DNA of 13,397 nucleotides. Source: JBOHPP01 sp050731755 (lineage in GTDB: Bacteria; Methylomirabilota; Methylomirabilia; Rokubacteriales; CSP1-6). The first letter of the stretch is position 1. Each line of letters opens with the position of its first letter. The notes under the pieces are model-generated. The model made no database searches. It worked only from the letters and a program-made list of their open reading frames with translations, and was not told the origin of the DNA. Positions 1 through 5,685 of this stretch are shown one piece after another. The position numbers and the translations under genes are program-made. The stretch spans positions 1 through 13,397 of the forward strand of contig JBOHPP010000039.1 of NCBI GenBank assembly GCA_050731755.1, given 5' to 3'.

Positions 1-648
1 GGTGACATCAAGGGGCTGAGGGTGGGACTCCTCCGGCGATTCTTCCTGGAGTCCGGCGTGCCCGAGGTGCGCCAGGCCGTCGAGCGCGCCGCGAAGACCC
101 TGGAGTCGCTGGGCGCCGTGGTGGACGAGGTCGAGCTGCCCTCCGTGAACGACGTAGCGCTGGCGTCGTTCGCCATCGTGGGAGCGGAGGCACTGGCCTA
201 TCACGCCCAGTGGCTGCGGACACGGGCCGCCGACTACCAGCCCGACGTCGCCCAGCGCCTGCGCATGGGAGCGTTCGTCAGCGGCCTGCAGTACGTCCGC
301 GGCCAGCAGGCGCGGGCCCTCGTTCGCGCCGAGGTGGACGAGGCCCTGGCCCGGCGTGACGTGCTCCTCGCGCCGGCCACGCCGCTGGCGGCGCCTCTGC
401 TGGGTGAGAACGAGACCACCCTGGGCGACGGCCCGTCGGATGTGCGCTCGGCGCTGATCCGTCTCACCCGCCCCTTCAACTTCTCGGGCCATCCGGCGTG
501 CGCGGTGCCCTGCGGCTTCACGGCCGCCGGGCTGCCCATCGGCATGCAGCTCGTGGGCCGACCTTTCGACGAGGCCACCGTGCTCCGCGCCGCTGACGCC
601 TACCAGCGGGCAACCGACTGGCAGGCGCGGCGCCCGCCACTGGCGTGA
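1..648 (+). CDS. Amidase-signature family protein, C-terminal part (5' end outside window)
   Basis: The reading frame is open from base 1 (GDIKGLRVGLLRRFF...), so the gene begins upstream of the window. About 215 residues remain. The start resembles the 'DIKGLRIGV' segment that follows the catalytic region in amidase-signature enzymes (GatA-like and other amidases). The end carries the family's typical C-terminal pattern, NFSGHPACAVPCGF, then GLPIGMQLVGRPFDE and a final helix. The Ser-cisSer-Lys triad lies in the missing N-terminal part and cannot be checked. These enzymes hydrolyse amide bonds; the substrate cannot be told from this portion, and GatA cannot be excluded, although free-standing amidases look more like this. 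The stop TGA overlaps a GTG in the GTGA sequence at 645-648, and the next gene follows on the same strand, probably in the same operon. Confidence 0.9.
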   Translation, partial: GDIKGLRVGLLRRFFLESGVPEVRQAVERAAKTLESLGAVVDEVELPSVNDVALASFAIVGAEALAYHAQWLRTRAADYQPDVAQRLRMGAFVSGLQYVRGQQARALVRAEVDEALARRDVLLAPATPLAAPLLGENETTLGDGPSDVRSALIRLTRPFNFSGHPACAVPCGFTAAGLPIGMQLVGRPFDEATVLRAADAYQRATDWQARRPPLA

Positions 649-668
649 CGCCTTCCGGAGACCACCCC

Positions 669-1154
669 ATGGACGACACGACCCTGGATCGACGGCTCGC
701 CGGGCTCGAGGCGAGGCTCGAGCGGCTGGAGACGCTGCTCGGCACTCTCAGCGACCACTTGGCCCGCGCGAGCGTGGACATCGACGCCGCCAAAACCGGC
801 ATTCAGCAATGGGTGACCGAGTACGTGTCGCTGCGCCTGCAGCAGCTCGTGCCCGAGACGTGCGAGCACGCCCCGGACGAGGAAGCCGCCGCCGTGGAGG
901 GACCGGTGCTGCCCGGGACGCGCATCCGCTGCACCGAGGAAGTGCTCCATCGCCTGGGGCGGATCCCCATTCCGTTCGTGCGCCAGATGGTGACCGAGCG
1001 GGTCATCGAATCGGCCCGCGCGGCGAGCGTCGCGGTCGTCGACGTGGTCTTCTTCGAGCGCTCGGCGACGTTCTGACAGTGCAAGCTCTCGGGGGAGGAT
1101 CTCCTGAGCTACCAGCACTGGCAGCAGCACGTCGCGGGAGGGCTGAAGTTCTAG
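669..1154 (+). CDS. Candidate selenoprotein: coiled coil plus PCP_red-like domain, in-frame TGA read as Sec at 1074-1076
   Basis: Read through one in-frame TGA this encodes 161 residues with Sec at residue 136; terminated there it would end at 1076. The ATG at 669 is chosen because GGAG (657-660) lies 8 nt before it; a GTG at 645 in the same frame overlaps the amidase stop. Residues about 5-50 form a charged heptad-like helix. Residues about 88-130 (EEVLHRLGRIP, PFVRQMVTERVIESAR, then VVDVVFFE) fit the small PCP_red domain named after protochlorophyllide reductase subunits, which also occurs in non-photosynthetic bacteria. After the TGA come QCKLSGEDLLSYQHWQQHVA and five more codons, then TAG at 1152-1154. 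These 25 codons have G or C at the third position in 23 cases, as in neighbouring genes, while the overlapping frame does not. A hairpin follows the TGA at SECIS distance. The extended end lies 2 nt before the Smr gene start. The UxC pattern (U136, C138) suggests a redox role. Function unknown. Alternative: the gene really ends at 1076, or the TGA is a sequencing error or mutation. Confidence 0.62.
1084..1110 (+). promoter_or_regulatory. Putative bacterial SECIS hairpin for the TGA at 1074-1076
   Basis: A lower stem AGCTC (1084-1088) pairs with GAGCT (1106-1110). After an asymmetric bulge on the 5' side (TCGG, 1089-1092), an upper stem GGAG (1094-1097) pairs with CTCC (1101-1104), optionally extended by a G-U pair. 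The apical loop is GAU (1098-1100), starting 21 nt after the TGA. Bacterial SECIS elements are hairpins inside the coding region just after the UGA, with a G at the start of the loop about 16-37 nt downstream, often with a bulged U. All of these are present. No folding energy was computed. Confidence 0.5.
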
Positions 1155-1156
1155 GT

Positions 1157-1441
1157 TTGGATCCCGAACCGGTCCCCATCGAGGATTCGCTCGACCTTCA
1201 CGCCTTCGCGCCCCGCGACGTTCGCGACGTCGTGAGTGACTACCTGCAAGAGGCGCATGTCCGCGGGTTCCGGGAGGTGCGGTTGATCCACGGCCGTGGC
1301 ATCGGCGTGCAACGGGCGATCGTGCGGTCGCTGCTCGCCCGACATCCCCTCGTCGCGAGCTTCGCCGAGGCGCCGGCCGAGCGGGGAGGCTGGGGCGCGA
1401 CGGTGGTGCGCCTGAGCCGTCAGGCCGGTCAGGCCAAGTAG
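1157..1441 (+). CDS. Small stand-alone Smr-domain protein
   Basis: 94 residues, essentially one Smr domain. The start LDPEPVPIEDSLDLHAF is followed by VRLIHGRGIGVQRAIVRSLL and ends GGWGATVVRL. The LDLHxF, HGRGxGxLR-like and GATxV signatures are those of the Smr domain (MutS2 C-terminus and stand-alone Smr proteins), a nucleic-acid-binding or nicking fold. The TTG at 1157 is preferred: it gives the N-terminus typical of compact Smr proteins and lies 2 nt past the TAG of the preceding gene, suggesting translational coupling. A GTG at 1079 would add 26 residues, but those codons end mostly in A or T, unlike any gene here, and fall inside the upstream gene's extended frame. The 3' end overlaps the convergent aspartyl protease gene by 13 nt. 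The cellular target of this small Smr protein is unknown. Confidence 0.85.
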   Translation: MDPEPVPIEDSLDLHAFAPRDVRDVVSDYLQEAHVRGFREVRLIHGRGIGVQRAIVRSLLARHPLVASFAEAPAERGGWGATVVRLSRQAGQAK

Positions 1442-1785
1442 ACGTCGACCGGGATCAAGCGCCGGTTGACGGGATCGATCCCGAGCCCCAACTCCTCGAG
1501 AGTCGTCGCGCCGAGCAGCACGGGACTCCCGGGTGGCCCCATCAGGATTGGAGTAGTTGCTCGGCGCCCCTGGCACTCGACTTCGAGTTGGGTCAGCGTC
1601 CATTGCTCGATCCGCCCCTCTGCCATCACGACGCGCTGGGTGCGCAGGGGGCGGCCCCCCATGGCCTCCAGAAGTGGGCGGGGAGCCACGGAGTAGGCGG
1701 CGCCGGTATCAACCAGAGCGTCCAAATCTCTGGGACCGCCGTCATTTCTCGGATACAGCTTCAGAGGGACCTTGAACTGACCCAA
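1429..1785 (-). CDS. Clan AA (retropepsin-like) aspartyl protease family protein
   Basis: 118 residues. ALVDTGAAYSVAPRPLLEAMG carries the catalytic DTGA motif of retropepsin-like single-domain aspartyl proteases, followed by a second half with GSPVLLGATTLEELGL and DPVNRRLIPV, the usual tail of short bacterial clan AA proteins. Active enzymes of this type are dimers contributing one Asp each; a protein of this length has one site per chain. No signal peptide is seen, so a cytoplasmic location is likely. The start used is TTG at 1785, preceded by a GAGG-containing purine stretch; no ATG gives a better N-terminus. It lies 49 nt after the methyltransferase gene on the same strand and may be cotranscribed. 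Its end overlaps the convergent Smr gene by 13 nt, leaving no room for a terminator between them. Substrate unknown. Confidence 0.8.
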   Translation of the reverse strand: MGQFKVPLKLYPRNDGGPRDLDALVDTGAAYSVAPRPLLEAMGGRPLRTQRVVMAEGRIEQWTLTQLEVECQGRRATTPILMGPPGSPVLLGATTLEELGLGIDPVNRRLIPVDVYLA

Positions 1786-1834
1786 GTCCGCCTCGCCACC
1801 TAGTCTGCTACGCCGTCACCCCCGACAGCAAGAC

Positions 1835-2611
1835 TCAGTCCTTGTCGGCGCGGAGCAGGATCATCCGGTCGGTGAAGGACTCCACCGCGCCATCGCGAAG
1901 GCGAAACTCGAAGGCGGCGCGACAGGGTTCAGGGGCGGCCCGCACGAAGGCTTCCAGGGCGCGGCGAGCGTCCTCGCTCATGCGCATGCGGCCCGTCCAC
2001 TCGTCCCAGACCCGGACCTTGGTGGTCACTTGCTCGTCGATCACGGTGAGGCCGGCGCCGCGGAGCATCGCCGTCCATTCGCGCGCCCGGTAGGAGCGCA
2101 CGTGCGACGGATCCCGGCGCCGCTCCACCTCGGTGATGAAGGCCGCGCACTCGGCCTCGTCGTGGCCCAGGATGTCCTGCAAGAGGAAGGAGCCGCCGGG
2201 CGCCAGCACGCGCGCCACCTCGCGGACGGCCGCCGCCGGGTTGGCGAAGTGGTGCGGCGCGATCCGGCACGTGACGACGTCGAAGGCGCCCGGGCCGAAG
2301 GGCAGCCCTTCGACGTCGCCCGCGACACACTGAAGATTGGTGGCGCCTCGGCCCTGGATGAAGTCGCGCGCCGCCCGCAGCATGGCCTCGGTGAGGTCGT
2401 AGGCGACGACGCGACGGCTGATGGCGGTGAAGGCCAGCGCGGTGTGGCCGCCGCCGGTGGCCACGTCGAGCACTCGGGCCGGCCGGCGGGCCCGGCCCCA
2501 GGCCAGGAGGCGCTCCAGGTCATCGCCGCCGGCGTGGCCGGCGCTCGTGACGTAGTCGGCGGCGCTCGGCCCGAACTGCTCCTGCACGCGCCGGCGCTGG
2601 GCATCGCTCAC
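1835..2611 (-). CDS. Class I SAM-dependent methyltransferase (UbiE/Methyltransf_11-like)
   Basis: 258 residues. Motif I is VLDVATGGGHTALAF (about residues 46-60), the acidic residue ending strand 2 is in VVAYDLTEAML, motif II is GDVEGLPFGPGAFDVVTCRIAPHHF, and motif III is VLAPGGSFLLQDI. This is the classical Rossmann methyltransferase order with a C-terminal substrate region (RAREWTAMLRGAGL...). The pattern is closest to the UbiE/COQ5 and Methyltransf_11 group, which methylates small molecules; the real substrate cannot be read from sequence. The GTG start at 2611-2609 overlaps the stop of the 60-residue gene (GTGA), so translation is probably coupled. It is the fifth gene of the minus-strand operon headed by the AhpD-like gene. 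Confidence 0.88.
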   Translation of the reverse strand: MSDAQRRRVQEQFGPSAADYVTSAGHAGGDDLERLLAWGRARRPARVLDVATGGGHTALAFTAISRRVVAYDLTEAMLRAARDFIQGRGATNLQCVAGDVEGLPFGPGAFDVVTCRIAPHHFANPAAAVREVARVLAPGGSFLLQDILGHDEAECAAFITEVERRRDPSHVRSYRAREWTAMLRGAGLTVIDEQVTTKVRVWDEWTGRMRMSEDARRALEAFVRAAPEPCRAAFEFRLRDGAVESFTDRMILLRADKD

Positions 2612-2790
2612 TTCTTGTCCCGATTCTTTCGCTCGGCGAGGTGCCGGAAGAGGAAGTCCTGGTCTAGGGGGGAGAGGTCGAAGCGGCGGGAGGCCTCGTC
2701 GACCAGCTTGAGACGATCAGCGGTCGGGTTGTCGTTGAGCTGGTCGTCGATCCACTTGACCGCCTGCCTGATGGGCGCCTCACCGGCCAT
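2608..2790 (-). CDS. Small conserved-looking protein of unknown function (60 aa)
   Basis: 60 residues, highly charged and predicted helical: IRQAVKWIDDQLNDNP, then RLKLVDEASRRFDLSP and DQDFLFRHLAERKNRDKK. There is no signal peptide or membrane segment, and I do not recognise a characterised family. It is supported as real by AGGAGG 8 nt before the ATG, in which the TAG of the upstream permease gene forms part of the Shine-Dalgarno (TAGGAGG), and by the GTGA overlap with the methyltransferase gene. The tight coupling on both sides suggests a job linked to the exporter or the methyltransferase. Function not assigned. Confidence 0.75.
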   Translation of the reverse strand: MAGEAPIRQAVKWIDDQLNDNPTADRLKLVDEASRRFDLSPLDQDFLFRHLAERKNRDKK

Positions 2791-2802
2791 GTCGTGGTCC
2801 TC

Positions 2803-4371
2803 CTATGGGGCCTCCAGAATCCGCACGCGGCGCCGCGCCAGCTCGAGCGCACCCGCGACGAGCGCGATCGACACGACGGCGGCCAGCCCCAGCCACGGTA
2901 CCACGCTCGCGCCCCCCGCCGCCGCCAGCGTGGCGCCCCGGGCGATCCACCCCACGCCGGCCACGTACGCCAGACAGAGCACGGTCCCGGCCAGGCCGCC
3001 GCCGCTGGTCGACAGAGATTCGGGGTTCGGCTCGCGGAAGTTCGGCCACGCCGCGCCGAAAGCCAGGAGCACGATCGCCGTCGTCGCGGCCACCAGGAGG
3101 AGCAACACCGCCGTCCCGATGATCACCGGGGGCGCGTCCACCAGTCGCACGACGGCGATCAGGCTCACCGGGACGACCGTGAGCGCCAGCAGGCCGACGG
3201 CCAGGGCGGCGCGGGCCACGACGAGCCGGAACACCCTCAGTGGGCTCGAGAAGAAGAGCCAGGTGGCCCGTCCCTCCAGCGACGTCATCGGGTAGACGAA
3301 GCGCAGCGCGAACGCCGTGATGAAGTAACCGGCGGCAATCACCGCGAAGAGCACGAGCCGAGCGACCGCCTGGGGGTCGTTGGCGACGTCCGCCAGTGGG
3401 GCCACGACGATGAACGAGGTGTAGAGCACGAGGAGCAAGACGATGAAGCCGGCCCGGCCCAGCTCGTGAGGGTTCCGCGCGAGCGTGACGAGGTCGCGCT
3501 CGAGGAGAGCGCCGACGGGCCCCCGCAACAAGCGCGGGAAGCGTTGCGGCGGGCGTTGGCCGCCCCGGCCAGCGCCGACGACGATGAAGCGCTCCGCCGC
3601 GACGGGGAGCGCGCTGGCGTAGAGCCAGCGGCCGAGGGTGGCGGCGGCGGCGAGCGTCCCCAGCGGAACGACCCACAAGGCCCAGCGGGTGGCCGGAGAG
3701 CCCGCCGGGCCGCCCGTCGCGCTCGTGTACAGCGCAGTGGCGAACGGGTGGCTCGGCCACAGGGCGAACTTGCCCTCGATGAACTTGATGGACGCCGGTT
3801 TGCCGTTGAGCATCTCGGGATTGAAGATCACGAAGAAGTCGGCGGTCGACGGCACGACGTTGCGGCCGACCACGACGAGGAAGAGCCCGAGCAGGGCGGC
3901 CATGGTCGCCACGACAGCGAGCCGTGACGGCGCGCGGCGGAAGGCGGCGCCGGCCACCGTGGTGAGGAGCGCCCCGCCGGCGCCGGTGAGCGCGGCGAAC
4001 AGCGCTAGCATGAGCCCGCCCTGCAGGTAGAACGCGGCGGCCTGCCGGTGGGCGACGCCCAGGGCCAGGAGCGCGGGGAGGCCGACCACCGCCAGCGACC
4101 ACGACGTGAGCGCGAACGTCTCCACGGTTCTGAGCGCGTAGAGCCCGCCCACTGACAGCGGCGAGGCCAGCAGTAAACGGGTGTCGCGGGCGCGGTAGTA
4201 GATCCAGAGCCCCGAGGCGACGAAGCTCAGCAGGGCCAGCAGGAAGACCAGGACGAGCAGGCTCTCGATGAAGTAGAGCGTCAAGGCGGCGCCGGCCGGT
4301 CCCATCGCGCCGACCTCCTCCAGGGCCTGGCGAAAGACCACGTACTCGGCGGCCATGAGGGCGCCGAACAC
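2803..4371 (-). CDS. ABC exporter membrane subunit (ABC_tran_2-like permease)
   Basis: At least 522 residues, rich in hydrophobic segments: for example around TLYFIESLLVLVFLLALLSF, LAVVATMAALLGLFLVVVG, AGFIVLLLVLYTSFIVVAPL, LFAVIAAGYFITAFALRFVY and GTAVLLLLVAATTAIVLL, perhaps 10-12 membrane spans in two repeats. It is the partner of the ATPase encoded just upstream and resembles the putative ABC-2-type exporter permeases with unknown cargo. The GTG at 4371 is the first standard start codon. The frame stays open upstream to 4500, and the extra residues look protein-like (LLRRRAGGLRAALGRG, then ARRAVVAGFVVVF completing the first membrane helix). The true start may therefore be upstream at a rare codon, such as the CTG at 4458 next to the ATPase stop at 4462-4460. 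Confidence 0.82.
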   Translation of the reverse strand: MFGALMAAEYVVFRQALEEVGAMGPAGAALTLYFIESLLVLVFLLALLSFVASGLWIYYRARDTRLLLASPLSVGGLYALRTVETFALTSWSLAVVGLPALLALGVAHRQAAAFYLQGGLMLALFAALTGAGGALLTTVAGAAFRRAPSRLAVVATMAALLGLFLVVVGRNVVPSTADFFVIFNPEMLNGKPASIKFIEGKFALWPSHPFATALYTSATGGPAGSPATRWALWVVPLGTLAAAATLGRWLYASALPVAAERFIVVGAGRGGQRPPQRFPRLLRGPVGALLERDLVTLARNPHELGRAGFIVLLLVLYTSFIVVAPLADVANDPQAVARLVLFAVIAAGYFITAFALRFVYPMTSLEGRATWLFFSSPLRVFRLVVARAALAVGLLALTVVPVSLIAVVRLVDAPPVIIGTAVLLLLVAATTAIVLLAFGAAWPNFREPNPESLSTSGGGLAGTVLCLAYVAGVGWIARGATLAAAGGASVVPWLGLAAVVSIALVAGALELARRRVRILEAP

Positions 4372-4459
4372 GACGACGAATCCGGCGACGACGGCCCGGC
4401 GCGCCCCGTGCCCGCGGCCCAGCGCCGCCCGCAGGCCGCCGGCCCGTCGCCGGAGCAGG

Positions 4460-5239
4460 TTAACGACGAGCCGCGAGGTCGAGATAGAGGGCCTCCAGCG
4501 TCACCTCCGCGCCGAGCCCGGCCCGAGCCCGGAGCGCGGCCAGGTCGCCCTCGGCGATGAGCTGGCCGTCGCGCAGCAGGCCGAAGCGGTGGCAGACGGC
4601 CTGGGCGAACGCCAGGGTGTGGGTGCAGACCAGGACGGCGCCGCCCCGCGCGGCGTAGTCCGTCAGGAGCTGGCGGGTGCGCAGTGCGCTCTCGGGATCG
4701 AGGCCGACGATGGGTTCGTCGATCACGAGCAGGCGGGGGGTGTGGAGCAGCGCCGCGATCAACGCGAGCTTCTGGCGGTTGCCCCGAGAGTAGTTCTCGA
4801 CCCAGTCCTCCAACGTGTCGCGGACGTGAAAGACACCGGCCAGCTCCTCGACCCGGGGACCGCGCTCGGCCGGCGGGACGCCCCAGAGCTCGCCGACCAG
4901 ATGGAGGAACTCGCGCCCCGACATGCGCTCGTAGGCGAAGGGCTCGTCGGGCACGTAGCCCAGCAAGCGCTTGGCCCGCTCGGGCTCCTGGTGAAGGTCG
5001 ATCCCGCCAACGATGACCCGGCCGGAGGTGGGCCGGTACAGGCCCGTGGCCAGCTTGACGGTGGTGGTCTTGCCGGATCCGTTGGGGCCGATGAGGCCGT
5101 AGATCTCGCCCGGCGCGATAGTGAGCGAGAGGTCGTCGACGGCGCGGCGCTGGGCGAACTGCTTGGTGAGGTGCTCGAGGCGGAGCAGGGCCCCGTTCAG
5201 CGTGGGGCCGGGCTCCCCGCTCCGCCCGCGCACGGCCAC
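4460..5239 (-). CDS. ABC transporter ATP-binding protein
   Basis: 259 residues with every ABC ATPase motif: Walker A GPNGSGKTT, a Q-loop region around GYVPDEPFAYERM, a signature read as YSRGNRQKLALIAALLHTP (SRGNRQ in place of the standard LSGGQ, as in many ABC-2-type exporter ATPases), Walker B LLVIDEP with the D-loop GLDP, and the H-loop histidine in VLVCTHTLAF. It powers export by the permease encoded directly downstream. The GTG start at 5239 lies 1 nt past the stop of the AhpD-like gene, so the two are coupled; a second in-frame GTG lies 6 nt further in. The cargo is unknown; the family includes antibiotic, lipid and Na+ exporters. Confidence 0.93.
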   Translation of the reverse strand: MAVRGRSGEPGPTLNGALLRLEHLTKQFAQRRAVDDLSLTIAPGEIYGLIGPNGSGKTTTVKLATGLYRPTSGRVIVGGIDLHQEPERAKRLLGYVPDEPFAYERMSGREFLHLVGELWGVPPAERGPRVEELAGVFHVRDTLEDWVENYSRGNRQKLALIAALLHTPRLLVIDEPIVGLDPESALRTRQLLTDYAARGGAVLVCTHTLAFAQAVCHRFGLLRDGQLIAEGDLAALRARAGLGAEVTLEALYLDLAARR

Positions 5240-5240
5240 G

Positions 5241-5537
5241 CTACTTGCTCTGCTCCCGCTCCAGCGTCGTCTTCCACTCCTTGTTGAGGTCCTCGACGCC
5301 GGGGATGTACTTGATTGTCGACCAGGTGGCGCGGGCCGCGCCCCGCATGGCGTACATCAGCGTCTCGCTGATCTCGTCCTCCGTGGCGCCGGCTTGCTTC
5401 GCAGCCGCGAAGCGTCCCGGCACTCAGGAGGTGCAGCCGGCGGCGGCCATCGCGGCCAGCGCCACCAGCTGCATCGTCTTGGGGTCGAGCGCCCCCTCGC
5501 GGTAATACAGGCCCGCGAACTCCTTCATCGTTCCCAT
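5241..5537 (-). CDS. AhpD-like / carboxymuconolactone decarboxylase-family selenoprotein, TGA read as Sec (CxxU)
   Basis: 98 residues when the in-frame TGA at 5426-5424 is read as selenocysteine. The ATG at 5537 has AGGAGG (5550-5545) 7 nt upstream. The N-terminal part, MGTMKEFAGLYYREGALDPK then MQLVALAAMAAAGCTS, and the part after the TGA, VPGRFAAAKQAGATEDEISE, join into one standard CMD/AhpD domain. The family's redox motif CxxCxxxH reads C35-T-S-U38, with R42 at the usual His position. The TGA thus replaces precisely the second catalytic Cys. AhpD-like and CMD-domain selenoproteins with CxxU are a recognised class in bacterial selenoproteome studies. A SECIS-like hairpin follows. Without recoding, gene finders would call only a 60-residue fragment starting at 5423. 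Likely role: thiol peroxidase or disulfide reductase chemistry. It heads the ABC exporter operon, which is an unexpected partner. Alternative: a nonsense-mutated pseudogene, which the position of the TGA makes unlikely. Confidence 0.85.
5388..5421 (-). promoter_or_regulatory. SECIS element of the AhpD-like gene
   Basis: Directly after the TGA (5426-5424) on the minus strand, GCTTCGC (5413-5407) pairs perfectly with GCGAAGC (5402-5396) around the loop GGCU (5406-5403). A lower stem GCCGG (5421-5417) pairs with CCGGC (5392-5388), separated from the upper stem by a small internal loop. The loop begins 17 nt past the TGA and opens with GG, matching the bacterial SECIS rule of a hairpin loop with a leading G about 16-37 nt downstream for SelB binding. 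Judged by eye; no folding energy computed. Confidence 0.75.
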
Positions 5538-5575
5538 CTCATGACCTCCTCCGGGCTCGAATGTGCCCGCCAGCC

Positions 5576-5581
5576 ATTATA
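5576..5581 (-). promoter_or_regulatory. -10 box (TATAAT) for the minus-strand selenoprotein-exporter operon
   Basis: The minus strand reads CGTATAATGG here, an exact TATAAT, which is rare by chance in such GC-rich DNA. It would start transcription near 5569, about 30 nt before the ATG at 5537. No good -35 box is seen at 16-18 nt spacing, so an activator or another sigma factor may be involved. Confidence 0.5.
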
Positions 5582-5627
5582 CGGCCCACCCCCGGCGCCG
5601 CCGGAATGGCCGGGGGCGGACCATGCC

Positions 5628-5668
5628 AATTGGTTCTTGACGGAGGCTAAGTTTTGGCAAAAATGGTT
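5628..5668 (+). promoter_or_regulatory. Candidate pdxR promoter and PdxR operator (direct repeats)
   Basis: The 148-nt divergent gap 5538-5685 holds an AT-rich patch before pdxR. AATTGGTT (5628-5635) and AAATGGTT (5661-5668) form an imperfect direct repeat 33 nt apart, about three helical turns. Between them are TTGACG (5637-5642), a -35-like box, and AAAAAT (5659-5664), a weak -10 at 16 nt spacing. The palindromes CCAATTGG (5626-5633) and TTTTGGCAAAA also occur. MocR/PdxR-type regulators commonly bind directly repeated boxes at their own promoter, so autoregulation is plausible but unproven. Confidence 0.35.
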
Positions 5669-5685
5669 GGGTAGGGGAACCGCCG

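Noticed and set aside
809..1156. Long upstream extension of the Smr frame
   Set aside because: The upstream part overlaps the PCP_red-like gene, has low-complexity Arg/Ala-rich sequence and, near 1079-1153, codons ending in A or T; Smr homology starts only after 1157.
2030..3927. Long plus-strand open frames opposite the methyltransferase and permease
   Set aside because: Highly charged, repetitive composition with no motif; antisense to well-supported minus-strand genes.
5241..5423. A separate 60-residue protein starting at the GTG just after the TGA
   Set aside because: It would begin in the middle of the CMD domain with no Shine-Dalgarno, while the upstream in-frame segment has a strong one and completes the domain.
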